Positions 25,034-34,233 of a stretch of 64,000 nt of DNA are shown one piece after another. The position numbers and the translations under genes were made by a program. The notes beneath the pieces are model-generated. The model saw nothing but the letters and a program-made list of their open reading frames with translations, was not told where the DNA came from and ran no database searches. Position 1 is the first letter of the stretch. Every line of letters begins with the position of its first letter. The stretch spans positions 806,001 through 870,000 of the forward strand of contig NZ_JACHVV010000001.1 in the NCBI RefSeq assembly GCF_014190935.1, given 5' to 3'. This stretch comes from Chryseomonas sp014190935. GTDB lineage: Bacteria; Pseudomonadota; Gammaproteobacteria; Pseudomonadales; Pseudomonadaceae.

Positions 25034-26032
25034 TCAGGGCGCGCAATTTCCTGCCTTGGTGAAGCCTGCCGCCTTCGCCTCGGCTTCGGAGGCGAACCTG
25101 ACCTGGTTCTTCGGCGACACCTGCGCGTAGCTCGGGCAGCCTTGCGGCAGGTGATAGACGTGACTGTTGCGGTTGCCGATGATCGCGCCCTGGCTGGCCG
25201 CGGCGGGGCTATCGCGCTTGGCCGGTGCCGAGGGTGCCGAGGGTGCTGACGGCGCTGAGGGTGCTGGCTTGGCTGCCGGAAGCGGGCTGACGATGCCGTC
25301 GCCAACTGGCTGGTAGCCCAGCGTCCAGTGCCGCTCGCCGGACACGAAGGGATTGCCATGGCCCATCACCGCGGCGATGCGGCTATCCCGTTCGCGTTCC
25401 CAGGCAGTGACCGGCTGCTGCTTGTCCCAGGCCATGAGCAGTTGTTGCTGCTGGCGCGACATGTTCAGGCCGTAGCGATCGAACATATAGAAGGTGACCC
25501 GGGCGACCAGGCCCTTGACCTCGTCGCGCGGCTCGGCGGCGCGTTCCTGGAAGTCGATCTTCGTCGTGCACCGACCGTATTGCGGCTGCACGCCCTGGGC
25601 CATGCCGTAATTGAAATTGGCCCGGTCCCCATTCACCTCGCCCACGGCGGGGTAGAGGTTGAAGAGGTCGGCCTCCATGGCGCGGAACACCGGGTCATCC
25701 GCCACGCAGTGTTCCCGTCCGCCGTTCTGCCAGCACTGGCGCTGATGACCGAAGGTCCAGGCCGGCACGATGTGTTCCCACTCGGTGCGTTCGCCGCGGG
25801 TTTCCTGCTTGCGCGCCTGGAAGCCGCAGGAACCGGCATCGACTCGTCCTCCGGACTTGCCGACCCACTCCCACTTGCAGCCGCAATAAAGGTCGCCCTG
25901 GGCGCTGGTGTTCTGGTCGAAATAGACTTTTTGTTTGGCGATTACCTTGGCTTCGACAAAGGTATCGGGCGCTGCGGCGAATGCGGAGGAGGCCAGCAGC
26001 GTGGCCAGGAGGAGCGAAAGCAAAAGGCGCAT
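25034..26032 (-). CDS. endonuclease I family nuclease with extra C-terminal domain
   Basis: A 332-residue secreted nuclease. The signal peptide is MRLLLSLLLATLLASSAFA. The EndA/Vvn domain covers about 25-235, with the WEHIVPAWTFG metal-binding His motif and DLFNLYPAVGEVNGDR. It degrades DNA non-specifically in the periplasm or outside. A linker of PSA repeats (four PSAPSA-like units near 245-260) leads to a small C-terminal domain of about 45 residues with two Cys (GNRNSHVYHLPQGC and AGNC), resembling the Ada-type or sunset zinc-binding module. E. coli EndA (235 residues) lacks this part. Confidence 0.88.
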   Translation of the reverse strand: MRLLLSLLLATLLASSAFAAAPDTFVEAKVIAKQKVYFDQNTSAQGDLYCGCKWEWVGKSGGRVDAGSCGFQARKQETRGERTEWEHIVPAWTFGHQRQCWQNGGREHCVADDPVFRAMEADLFNLYPAVGEVNGDRANFNYGMAQGVQPQYGRCTTKIDFQERAAEPRDEVKGLVARVTFYMFDRYGLNMSRQQQQLLMAWDKQQPVTAWERERDSRIAAVMGHGNPFVSGERHWTLGYQPVGDGIVSPLPAAKPAPSAPSAPSAPSAPAKRDSPAAASQGAIIGNRNSHVYHLPQGCPSYAQVSPKNQVRFASEAEAKAAGFTKAGNCAP

Positions 26033-26254
26033 GAATCTTCACGGGGTTATTTAGGGCGCCAAATTGTAAAGCTTTTGCCTGGTTGATGGCGGGTGAAGGA
26101 TGCGGATTCCTAAGGGAGGCGCTCTAGCGCCAGGGGTCTGGAAAACACCGCGTCGGAACGCGCATTCAGCAACAATGAGACTTGCTACGATTTGTGAACC
26201 AAATCTCAAAAACTTGTCTCATGACGCAATCTGCAAATCTGTTCGGAGTTTTCC

Positions 26255-26449
26255 ATGAATGGCCCCAACCCCTGCTGTGACCTGGGTGGCATGAGCACCT
26301 CGGTGCTGGAAGAGGAGCTGGCTGAGCGAAAGACGCGTCTGGCCCAGGCCCAGGCCGATGCTCAGTGCCAGTTCCTCTCCTATGCCGACGATCACGCCTG
26401 TATCGCCGTGCTGGAGCGGGCTTTGGCCAAGGCCTATCGGTTTTTCTAG
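26255..26449 (+). CDS. small hypothetical protein
   Basis: A 64-residue frame with GGAG 6 bp before the ATG. The middle is a charged helix (TSVLEEELAERKTRLAQAQADAQC), and Cys occurs at 7, 8, 38 and 49. No family recognised. The good ribosome-binding site and amphipathic pattern favour a real gene. Confidence 0.5.
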   Translation: MNGPNPCCDLGGMSTSVLEEELAERKTRLAQAQADAQCQFLSYADDHACIAVLERALAKAYRFF

Positions 26450-26572
26450 CGTCCGGCTGCCGGCGCCTGGCGTGAGGCGCCCGGATTCCAGCGCAGGGAG
26501 GTGCCTGTTCAGGCGCTCCCTTGGTCGGCGCGGCGGTGGCCGCCGCGCTTCGGCACTGGGTCGAACAACGCC

Positions 26573-26827
26573 TCAGTTCTGGTTGTAGCAGCCGTTGCCA
26601 GACACCAGGTAGTCCAGCTCGTGCTCCCGGCCGGCGTGATCCAGGTAATCGAGGCGGGCCGGCACGATTCCGCACTGGGCGTCGAGGTCGGTCTGGCTGA
26701 CGACCTTGGCGACGTCGAGCGGGACGAAGAAGCCGGGCTTGTCGTGAACCAGAGCGGGATGATCGGGAGCAGCCAGGGCGGAGCCGGTGGCGAGCAGGCC
26801 GAAGAGGCCGAGCAGCAGCGCTTTCAT
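26573..26827 (-). CDS. DUF2790 periplasmic protein
   Basis: An 84-residue protein with a signal peptide (MKALLLGLFGLLATGSALA). The rest (DVAKVVSQTD, CGIVPARLDYLD, LDYLVSGNGCYNQN) matches DUF2790, a family of small exported proteins common in Pseudomonas, often induced by metals or stress. Two conserved Cys could form a disulfide. Function unknown. Confidence 0.85.
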   Translation of the reverse strand: MKALLLGLFGLLATGSALAAPDHPALVHDKPGFFVPLDVAKVVSQTDLDAQCGIVPARLDYLDHAGREHELDYLVSGNGCYNQN

Positions 26828-26995
26828 GGAGAGTCCTCTTGAAGGGGTGGGTAGCTATTCGCTGACCGGGCCACTCTAGGAGGACAGGGGGGACACCAGC
26901 CTGACCGGCGGATGACAAATCGGTCATGGAGGTTGTCGCCTGGTTGCGCAGAAGGCCGAGAGATCCGCGCGGACCTCTTACCAGGCGCCCAACGC

Positions 26996-28180
26996 TCAGA
27001 CCGAGCAGTCCAGCGCCTTGCCCGGCACCCGGCGCCGTCCGCAGGACAGCATGACGATCACCAGGACGCAGCCGATGAGGATGGCCCCTGAGGACAGCAC
27101 GAAAAGGCTGCGCCGGTCGTTACCTTCGATGATCAGGCCCAGCAGGGTCGGCGCCGCCGCGGCCGAGGCGACCTGCACCACGCCGACCAGCTTGGTCAGG
27201 CGACCGCTCGGATCGTGGGTTACGACCGACGACATGTAGTAGGACAGCGCCAGGTTCCAGCCGAAGTTCATCAGGAACACCGCGATCATCAGGTCCGAGG
27301 CCGTGTGGATGCGCGTGGCCAGTAGGTAGATGGCGCCCAGGACGGCCAGGGAGCCGGTGAGGATCATGGGCACGCGGCCCAGCTGTCGCCCGGCTACGCT
27401 CGGCAGCGCCGCACCGGGGAGGCCGCCGAGCAGGCCGATGCTGATCGCCCAGCCGCTATCCACCGGTGCCACCCCGGCGTCGCTGGCGATGCCTTCGACG
27501 AAGCCCCACAGCGAATAGATCGACAGCTGCAGGAACATCATGCCGAGCAGCGAGCAGACGCCGATCATCGTCAGGCCAGAGCGCAGCGACGCCTGGGAGA
27601 CGGATCGCTCTTCCGGGCTCTGCCTGGCCGGCAGGCAGAGGCTCATGAGGCAGACCAGGGCGAACCAGGCCGCCAGGTAGTAGATCGCCCCGGCGAAACC
27701 CTGCCATTGGGCGATCATCGGCATGATCACCGCGCTGCTGGCGAACAGGGCGGTCTGCACGAACAGCAGGATGCCGAACGACCTGTCCTGCCCCGGCATG
27801 CTGCCCAGCCAGTAGATGGCATAGGAGTAGAGCACGCCCGAGCAGAGGCCGGAGAGACCGCGCAGTGCCAGCAGCGGATCGAGAGTGGTGACCCCAGCGG
27901 TCGCGGCGTTGGCGAACAGCAGCAGCAGGGCCACGCTCAAGGCGAGGGTGCGCGGGCCGAGGACGCGGATCAGCGGCAGGTACAGCAGCGTTCCGACGAC
28001 TGAGCCGCACATCTCGACGGACAGGGTCCAGCTCTGCTGCGCCAGGGTCAGGCCCAGGCGTTCGGTCAGCAGGCCGATGAAGATCGGCTGCACGCCGATG
28101 ACGAGGATCGAGGCGGCGGCGATAGCGATGCACGCGGCGCGTACCAGGGTCTGGTTGGCGATGGTCATGGTCATGGTCAT
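26996..28180 (-). CDS. MFS transporter
   Basis: A 394-residue major facilitator with about twelve helices. The start region is a run of ATG-ACC codons (MTMTMTIANQ), so the exact start among 28180, 28174 and 28168 is uncertain. It lies 71 bp after the DUF3237 gene on the same strand and is probably part of the catabolic group up to 31507. Confidence 0.82.
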   Translation of the reverse strand: MTMTMTIANQTLVRAACIAIAAASILVIGVQPIFIGLLTERLGLTLAQQSWTLSVEMCGSVVGTLLYLPLIRVLGPRTLALSVALLLLFANAATAGVTTLDPLLALRGLSGLCSGVLYSYAIYWLGSMPGQDRSFGILLFVQTALFASSAVIMPMIAQWQGFAGAIYYLAAWFALVCLMSLCLPARQSPEERSVSQASLRSGLTMIGVCSLLGMMFLQLSIYSLWGFVEGIASDAGVAPVDSGWAISIGLLGGLPGAALPSVAGRQLGRVPMILTGSLAVLGAIYLLATRIHTASDLMIAVFLMNFGWNLALSYYMSSVVTHDPSGRLTKLVGVVQVASAAAAPTLLGLIIEGNDRRSLFVLSSGAILIGCVLVIVMLSCGRRRVPGKALDCSV

Positions 28181-28251
28181 TTACCTGCCGGCTCGGCCAC
28201 CGGATGGCCTGCCGCTTCAGTGAAAAGCCTTGATGCGATAGGGGTGGGCGG

Positions 28252-28740
28252 TTAGGCGAGGCGATAGCAATGGATGGCGACCTGGTCGATGGCGGGATAA
28301 TCCACTTTGCCGATCATCACGCTGCGGGTCAGCCAGTCGAGCCTGCCGCTGGCCACCTGGAAGCGCGGCGAGCAGCTGCACCGGTAGTCCTCCTCAGCGA
28401 TGGGCCAGATGCCCTGGTCGACCTGCGCGTGCCCTCTGTCACTGAAGGTGATCACGCCGGTGTTGTGGATGTTGATCCACTCGCCCTGATCGCTGAGCAG
28501 GCTGTAGCGCGCGTCCAGCTCACCCACGCCGTCGCTGCGCAGCAGATAGAAATCCGCGCCGCCGGCGACCACGTCGCCGCGCACGTTCAGGCCCTCGAAA
28601 TGCCCGCCGGTGATCCGATAGTTGCTGCGCTGGCCATCCGTGCAGGCGCCCAGGCCATCGGCCGGATCGATGAGGACATGCAAGCTCAGCACCCATTCCA
28701 GCGTCGGTACGGCGATTCCGGTCGTTGTCTTGGTATTCAT
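28252..28740 (-). CDS. DUF3237 domain protein
   Basis: A 162-residue protein. The core (LHVLIDPADGLG, YRITGGHFEGLNVRGDVVAGGADFYLLRSDG, LDARYSLLSDQGEWINIHNTG) matches DUF3237, a family found near catabolic genes of aromatic and other compounds. The activity is unknown. The ATG at 28740 has GGAG 6 bp upstream and is preferred to the GTG at 28743. It lies 41 bp after the porin gene. Confidence 0.82.
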   Translation of the reverse strand: MNTKTTTGIAVPTLEWVLSLHVLIDPADGLGACTDGQRSNYRITGGHFEGLNVRGDVVAGGADFYLLRSDGVGELDARYSLLSDQGEWINIHNTGVITFSDRGHAQVDQGIWPIAEEDYRCSCSPRFQVASGRLDWLTRSVMIGKVDYPAIDQVAIHCYRLA

Positions 28741-28781
28741 CACGCTCTCCTGTGCCCCCGGGGGGCAGTGGTGGCTGGTGG

Positions 28782-30116
28782 TCAGTAGCGATAGGTGAAA
28801 TACAGCTCGAGGGCGCTGAAGCGCTCGTTGTCGCCGAACGCCTGGCGGGCGGCCGACCTGGCCTGCACCCAGTTGTACGAGAGCGAGCCGTAGAACTGCC
28901 GGTTGGGCGTCCAGTCCAGATACACCGCGGTCTCGTCGGCGAAGCGCCGATCGCTGACCGCGGCGCCGCGGAAGTTGGCCTGGTCGAGCCAGAACTGGTA
29001 GTGGATGACGCCGAGGGTGAGGGTGTCGTTGAGGCGGTTCTTCAGTGAGAACTGCTGGACGCGCTCGTTGCTGTTGAACAGCAGGTAGTTGCCCACCACG
29101 TCGCCGATCAGCCAGGTACTCCAGTCCGTGAACCCCTTGCTCAGCGGGTCCCAGGCCTGCTGGCGGTTGTCGGTTGGGTTGTCGTCTCCGGAGAAGACGG
29201 CGTAGCGATAGCCGAGGGTGGGGGTGAAGGGCAGGTCGTGGAACTGGTAGTCGGCTTGGGCATACCAGGCCCTGGCGTCGTAGGTCAGGGCGCCGTCACC
29301 GCCGCGCTGCACCGCGTATTCCCCGTTGAGGGTCAGGTTCTGCAGGCCCGGCAGGTGACCGCGCAAGGCGCGCAGGTTGTATACCTGCATGCCATCGCGG
29401 CGGACTACGGTGCTGTCGCTGCTGGCCAGGGTATCGACCGTCATGGCCAGGGCGCCGAGGGTGACCTGGCCGTCGAGGTCGTAATCCAGGTTGGCGCCGC
29501 GCAGGCGGAAGTCGCCGTAGTGATCGTCGGTGCGCAGGGTGAAGGCCTGCGCCTGGGCCGGACCCTGGCTCCACGCCAGGATCGCCGAGTCGCGAAAGGC
29601 GGTGCGTGGGCCGAGCCAGTAGGCGCCATCGCCAAACAGATCGAGATTGCCGTCCATGACGATGAAGCCGGTGCCGACCATGAAGTTCTGGCGGCCGGCG
29701 GTGAACTTCCAGTCGCCCACCTGGACTCCGGCGTAGCCTTCTTCGGGGGCGAAACGGCCGTCCGAGCGACGGGTGAAGCCACCGGCATCCCCGTCGCCAA
29801 GGGTGGTGGCGCCGACCACCGAGCCACCGGCGAGCAGATGGAGCCTGTCGCCGAGCGAATAGTCGAGGCTGATGCCGGGTTTGACGTAGACCTCCTGCCA
29901 GGCAATGCGGCTGCCGTCGTTCCTGCCGCTGCGGGCATCCACGCGATCAGCGCCGAAGTTGACGCCCCAGGTGGTGATGGAACCGGCGCCCAGCGTCAGG
30001 TTGAACGCGCCTTTGAGGTTTTCGTTTTCGAATGGATAGCCCGCCAGGGCCGACTGGCTGGCCAGCGGCAAGCCGAGCGCCAGCAGCACGCCGGAGAGGC
30101 GCTTGGTTGTGCACAT
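28782..30116 (-). CDS. alginate-export-type outer-membrane porin
   Basis: A 444-residue protein with a signal peptide (LSGVLLALGLPLASQSALA) and an alternating beta pattern ending in aromatic FTYRY, typical of an outer-membrane barrel. The FTAGRQNFMVGTGFI region fits the AlgE-like (alginate export) barrel group, which also contains uptake porins beside catabolic genes. AGGAG precedes the ATG at a good distance. Its role here is probably substrate entry for the adjoining hydrolase and MFS proteins. Confidence 0.78.
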   Translation of the reverse strand: MCTTKRLSGVLLALGLPLASQSALAGYPFENENLKGAFNLTLGAGSITTWGVNFGADRVDARSGRNDGSRIAWQEVYVKPGISLDYSLGDRLHLLAGGSVVGATTLGDGDAGGFTRRSDGRFAPEEGYAGVQVGDWKFTAGRQNFMVGTGFIVMDGNLDLFGDGAYWLGPRTAFRDSAILAWSQGPAQAQAFTLRTDDHYGDFRLRGANLDYDLDGQVTLGALAMTVDTLASSDSTVVRRDGMQVYNLRALRGHLPGLQNLTLNGEYAVQRGGDGALTYDARAWYAQADYQFHDLPFTPTLGYRYAVFSGDDNPTDNRQQAWDPLSKGFTDWSTWLIGDVVGNYLLFNSNERVQQFSLKNRLNDTLTLGVIHYQFWLDQANFRGAAVSDRRFADETAVYLDWTPNRQFYGSLSYNWVQARSAARQAFGDNERFSALELYFTYRY

Positions 30117-30244
30117 GTGGAGCTCCTGACTATTTTTCTTGTATTACAGGGCAGTGATGGGTGGCCAAGGCGACCACCGGATACCTGTCGCAGCAGGTGG
30201 GAGCGCCGGCGAGCCGGCGCTCTTCGATCTTCTAATGGGTCGCC

Positions 30245-31507
30245 TCAGCCATGCAGCTGAGCGGTGAGGGTGCGCAGCAGGCGTACGGTGTCGATGTCCA
30301 GTTCGGTGACCGCCTCGGGCAGCGACGACTGCTTGACGATCACCACCTCCGAGGCGAAGTCGACGAACAGGTACTGGCCGTGGATGCCGCTGGCCAAGAT
30401 GGCTGGACTGTGGTCGTTGAAGACGTACCACTGGCTGCGGTAGGAGGCGCCTGGGGTCCAGTCAGCGAAATCCTGATGCACGCCATAGAGGGCCGGATCG
30501 CCACCGGCCGCGATGGCCTCGATCACCGCCTGGTCGATGACCTGCTGGCCGTCGACCAGACCGCCGTTGGCCAGCATCAGGCCGAAGCGGCCCATGTCGC
30601 GCAGGGTGGCGTTGAAGCCGGCGCCGGCGACGCTGCGACCCCAGGGATCGGCCATGAAGTAGGCGTCGCGCTCGCAGCCGAGTTGCTGCCATAGCCGCTG
30701 CAACTGTTCGGCGCAGCCCAGGCCGCTGGCGCGCTCCATCACCCAGGCCAGCACCTCGGTGGTGGCGGTCACGTAGTGGAAGAGGCCGCCGTGCTCACAC
30801 CTTTTGCGTAGCGACGGCAGGTACTGGTACAGCGACTCGTATTGGGCGTACTCGGGCGGCGCGGGCTTGAAGCCACAGGCATAGCCGTACTGCGAGCTTT
30901 CCGAGGTGGGATCGTCGTAGAGCTCGGTGTAGTGGACACCCACGGCCATGTCGAGCAACTGGCGGACGCTGGCGTCGCCGAAGGCGCTGCCAGCCAATTC
31001 CGGCACATAGCGCTGGGTCGGCGCCTGGGCATCGAGCACACCGGCGTGGAGGAGTTGCTCGCTGAGCACCCCGATCAGCGACTTGGTGACCGAGAACATG
31101 ATGTGGCGGTCGGTAGCAGTCTGGCCGTTGAAGTAGCGCTCGTACACCACCCTTCCCTGGTGCAATACCAGGAAGCCGTCGGTCTTGCTGGCCTGCAGAT
31201 GGTCGAGGGCGCTGACGCTGCGGCCGCAGCTGCTTTCGAATCTCAGTTCTTCGAGGGCCACGGGTGCATGGGCCAGCACCTTGTCCGGTCGCGGTCCGGC
31301 CGCCACCTCGATGGTAGGGCGCAGGCGCGCCAGATTGCGGAAGCCCCAGCGATTGAACGGCGGTGACATCCAGTTGGCCCAGGTCACGCGCCGGTCCGGC
31401 TCGGCTGGGAAACCCTGCATCAGTACGGGCTCTTGTTCTTGTTGGTCGTACATCTCGCTGACTTCCCGACTCCGGGAAACCAGGGAGCGGTCGAGGCTCT
31501 GGCTCAT
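30245..31507 (-). CDS. serine hydrolase of the beta-lactamase/class-C esterase family
   Basis: A 420-residue protein. The catalytic S-x-x-K motif is in FSVTKSLIG, with Ser as nucleophile and Lys as base; a later HYVTATTEV sits where the Tyr motif is expected. No signal peptide is seen, so it is probably cytoplasmic, unlike classical beta-lactamases. It resembles esterases and 6-aminohexanoate-dimer hydrolase-type enzymes. The ATG at 31507 is favoured because AGGA lies 8 bp before; 31516 is an alternative. It is divergent from the TetR gene. Confidence 0.8.
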   Translation of the reverse strand: MSQSLDRSLVSRSREVSEMYDQQEQEPVLMQGFPAEPDRRVTWANWMSPPFNRWGFRNLARLRPTIEVAAGPRPDKVLAHAPVALEELRFESSCGRSVSALDHLQASKTDGFLVLHQGRVVYERYFNGQTATDRHIMFSVTKSLIGVLSEQLLHAGVLDAQAPTQRYVPELAGSAFGDASVRQLLDMAVGVHYTELYDDPTSESSQYGYACGFKPAPPEYAQYESLYQYLPSLRKRCEHGGLFHYVTATTEVLAWVMERASGLGCAEQLQRLWQQLGCERDAYFMADPWGRSVAGAGFNATLRDMGRFGLMLANGGLVDGQQVIDQAVIEAIAAGGDPALYGVHQDFADWTPGASYRSQWYVFNDHSPAILASGIHGQYLFVDFASEVVIVKQSSLPEAVTELDIDTVRLLRTLTAQLHG

Positions 31508-31543
31508 CAGACTCATCCTGGCAGTGGCCCTGCGTAGAGCAGG

Positions 31544-31602
31544 TACAGGAAAATAATTAACCCTGTTAATTTCTTTGGTCAATAAAATATTTTCTGTACC
31601 GA
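31544..31602. promoter_or_regulatory. nested palindromes between divergent hydrolase and TetR genes
   Basis: The outer arms are GGTACAG-GAAAATA (31544-31557) and TATTTT-CTGTACC (31590-31602), with one bulged base. Inside is a perfect 17-bp palindrome AATTAAC-CCT-GTTAATT (31557-31573). Both are placed as operators for the divergent TetR protein. Binding is inference. Confidence 0.5.
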
Positions 31603-31649
31603 AGGCTGGCCAGCTATCCTCACTGGCACCTCAGGAATCAGGAGCGACG

Positions 31650-32270
31650 GTGAGCGGGCTACGCGAACGTCAGAAGGAATTACGCCGCACCGCCATCTCG
31701 GCCGTGGCGGTCATGCTGTTCCAGCGCCAGGGCTTTCGCGAGACCACCGTCGAGCAGATCGCCCGTGAGGCCGGTGTTTCGGCACCCACGGTGTTCAAGT
31801 ATTTCGGCAGCAAGCACGAGATCATCCTGGAGATGATCAAAGAGTCCGATCGCCGCGCCCTGATCGACGTGCGCCGGCACATCCGCGACTTCGCGGATCC
31901 CGTCGATGCGCTCTGCCATCTCGAACACCTGCTCGTCAGTTACGCGCTGGATGTCTTGCCTGCGGCCCTTTGGCGCGAACTGCTGCCGCTGGTGCTGGTG
32001 GGGGGCGACAGCGGTCTGCCCCAGGCCTACCGGCAGATGAACCGCGGCCTGCAGGACGAGATCGCCAAAGTGTTGCGCGAGCTGCAGGCTGCCGGCAAGC
32101 TGCGCCCCGACCTGGATGTGCAACTGGCCGCCTTCCTGCTCAACGACTACTCGCATCTGCAACTGCTGCGCCTGACGGCCAGCGACCAGCTGGATCGCGA
32201 AAGCCACGCCGCCACCGTGCGCAACACCACGCGCCTGATCTTCGAGGGCATGCGCGCGTTGCCGACATGA
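31650..32270 (+). CDS. TetR-family transcriptional regulator
   Basis: A 206-residue regulator. The N-terminal helix-turn-helix is clear (TTVEQIAREAGVSAPTVFKYF, residues about 30-55) and the rest is the helical ligand domain. The GTG at 31650 is used because AGGAG lies 5 bp upstream and the helix-turn-helix then begins at the usual distance; an upstream TTG at 31575 would add an unstructured stretch. It is divergent from the serine hydrolase. Confidence 0.85.
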   Translation: MSGLRERQKELRRTAISAVAVMLFQRQGFRETTVEQIAREAGVSAPTVFKYFGSKHEIILEMIKESDRRALIDVRRHIRDFADPVDALCHLEHLLVSYALDVLPAALWRELLPLVLVGGDSGLPQAYRQMNRGLQDEIAKVLRELQAAGKLRPDLDVQLAAFLLNDYSHLQLLRLTASDQLDRESHAATVRNTTRLIFEGMRALPT

Positions 32271-32657
32271 GGCGCAAGCGGCTTTATCAGCCTTGGCGTT
32301 GCCTTCCCGGATAGACTGGCGTCTCGACAGGTTTCGCTCGGGGAGGGTGGCGGGTTGTACGGCGAGCCGATTGCAAGGGCAGGGGGAAGGCGAAGCGGAT
32401 CGCGGCGCCAACCCGATAGTGAGCCGAAAGAGGCAGGCACCCTTTGCTAATCTCAGCAGGGATTTGCCCAGCTATTTTCAGATGCGCCTATAGTGAGGCC
32501 GCGCGTGGCAGATGAAAGTCAGACAGCCCTGGCGGCAGTGATCGCCGCTCTTGCGGAGCGTGTGGCAGCCAACGGCCCGGTTCGGCGCGTGCGTCCAGGC
32601 AGGGCTGCGCAGCCTGGTAGTGCGGGCCGTTCAGAACAACAAGGCAATGGGGTGCTT
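32271..32657. other. intergenic stretch, nothing recognised
   Basis: About 390 bp between the TetR gene and the LrgA-like gene. No gene, repeat or RNA was recognised; the promoter of the lrgAB-like pair must lie here. Confidence 0.4.
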
Positions 32658-33008
32658 ATGCCTATAGCGGGCTTCTTGATGCTGGTGGGTTGCTATCTGG
32701 TGGGCGTCTATTTGACGAGCTATATAGGCGGCATTCCGGCCAGCGTCATCGGGATCATCATTCTTTTCGCCATACTGATGCTGCTGCGTCGAGTGCCGGA
32801 AGCCGTGGAGACCATGGCCGGCAACCTGCTCAAGTACCTACCGCTGATGCTCGTGGTGCCCGCGGTTGGCATCGTCGATTTCAGCGGTCTCGAAGCCTCA
32901 ATGTGGTTGCGCCTGGTGCTGGTCATCGCCCTGTCCCTGCTGGTCACCGTGCCCCTGTGTGGCTGGCTGCTGCAATACCTGATCGGTAGAGGCAAGGACC
33001 ATGTCTGA
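32658..33008 (+). CDS. LrgA/CidA-family holin-like membrane protein
   Basis: A 116-residue protein with four hydrophobic segments and the CidA/LrgA pattern (GGIPASVIGIIILFAILML). These proteins act in murein-hydrolase export, autolysis and pyruvate or acetate handling in other bacteria. The ATG at 32658 follows GGGGTG. It overlaps the lrgB-like gene by 8 bp. Confidence 0.85.
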   Translation: MPIAGFLMLVGCYLVGVYLTSYIGGIPASVIGIIILFAILMLLRRVPEAVETMAGNLLKYLPLMLVVPAVGIVDFSGLEASMWLRLVLVIALSLLVTVPLCGWLLQYLIGRGKDHV

Positions 33009-33684
33009 CCCCGTTCTCGCAGCCCTGCTGGCCCTGTCCCTGACGCTCGCCGCCTATCAGCTGGCGCTCGTGCTGCAGCAGCGCCTGCGCCTGGTCATGC
33101 TGCAACCGGTGCTGATCACCACCGCCATCGTCGCGACCGTGCTCTGGGTCGGCGGGATTCCCTACGAGCAGTATCGAAGCGCCAGCGGCCTGCTCCTGAT
33201 GCTGCTCGGACCCACCACCGTGGGCCTGGCCGTTCCGCTCTACAAGAACGTTCAGCGCGTGACGGCGCTCTGCAAGCCGCTGCTGATAACCCTCACGGTG
33301 GGTGGCGTCGTGGGCGTTTCCCTGACCCTCGCCCTGGGCTGGCTTTTTGGCTTGCCGGAAACGCTGCTGATGAGTCTGCTGCCGAAGTCGGTGACCATGC
33401 CGATCGCCCTGCCCCTGTCGGATCATTTCGGTGGCATCGCGCCCCTGACCGCGGTGATCGTGATGTTGACCGGCGTGATCAGCACCTCGCTGGCGCTGCC
33501 GCTGCTCAAGGTCTTCAGGGTCGAGGATCCCGCCGCTCGCGGTCTGACCCTGGGCATGAACGGCCATGCCATAGGCACGGCCCATGCGGTGCGAGAAAGC
33601 CAGGAGACGGCGGCGTTCTCGGCGCTGGGCATGATCCTGCTCGGGATCGTCACCGCGCTGGTGCTGCCGCTGGTGCTCGGCTGA
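33001..33684 (+). CDS. LrgB-family membrane protein
   Basis: A 227-residue protein with about six to seven helices and the LrgB/CidB signature (LLPKSVTMPIALPLS, LGMNGHAIGTAHAVRES). It works with the LrgA-like partner, whose gene overlaps it. The pair is normally co-transcribed. Confidence 0.9.
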   Translation: MSDPVLAALLALSLTLAAYQLALVLQQRLRLVMLQPVLITTAIVATVLWVGGIPYEQYRSASGLLLMLLGPTTVGLAVPLYKNVQRVTALCKPLLITLTVGGVVGVSLTLALGWLFGLPETLLMSLLPKSVTMPIALPLSDHFGGIAPLTAVIVMLTGVISTSLALPLLKVFRVEDPAARGLTLGMNGHAIGTAHAVRESQETAAFSALGMILLGIVTALVLPLVLG

Positions 33685-33876
33685 GCGCCAGCACCTCCCA
33701 GCAGGGGTAGGCCGTCCGGAACCCCTGGGCCGATGACCTCGAGGCGCTGCCAACTGCCGCTCAGTCATCATTCTCGACACTTCATGCGATAACCGTTATG
33801 TGCGTAACGCCCGCGCGAAAGATGATAGCACTAGGCCAGCCGGCGCTCGGCAGCCGTGCTTACAGGGACGAACGTC

Positions 33877-34098
33877 ATGGGCATGGAAGACAACGAATTT
33901 CAGACCACCCTCCAGCAACTCGGTCAGCTGAATCTGGATAGGATCATGGAGCAGGCTCGCGTCGATCGGGACTTCATGAATCGCGTGGTGACCGTGCTGG
34001 AGGAGTGCGGGGTGGACGACCGTACCGACGAGGAAAATTCCCTGCTCAAATGGGCACGAGCCTTCCAGCGGCTGCCGGGCAAGGACGCCGACCGATAG
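33877..34098 (+). CDS. small hypothetical protein
   Basis: A 73-residue acidic, helical protein (LDRIMEQARVDRDFMNRVVTVLEECG). The start at 33877 has GGGA 9 bp upstream. No known family recognised. It stands alone, 192 bp after the lrgB-like gene. Confidence 0.55.
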   Translation: MGMEDNEFQTTLQQLGQLNLDRIMEQARVDRDFMNRVVTVLEECGVDDRTDEENSLLKWARAFQRLPGKDADR

Positions 34099-34233
34099 GC
34101 ATCTCCGTGCTGGCCCGGTTTCGGCTGCAGACCGACCCGGTCTGACGGCTCTCTTCAGCGACTGATTTCGCCGCCTTGTGCTCCCGGACGGCAGCCAGGG
34201 CGCCGCGGCGTCCAGTCAGAACCGTGCGGTGGG

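Noticed and set aside
26166..26927. Minus-strand frame of 253 codons over the DUF2790 gene
   Set aside because: It has low-complexity Arg/Pro/Ala composition and overlaps the recognised DUF2790 gene in another frame.
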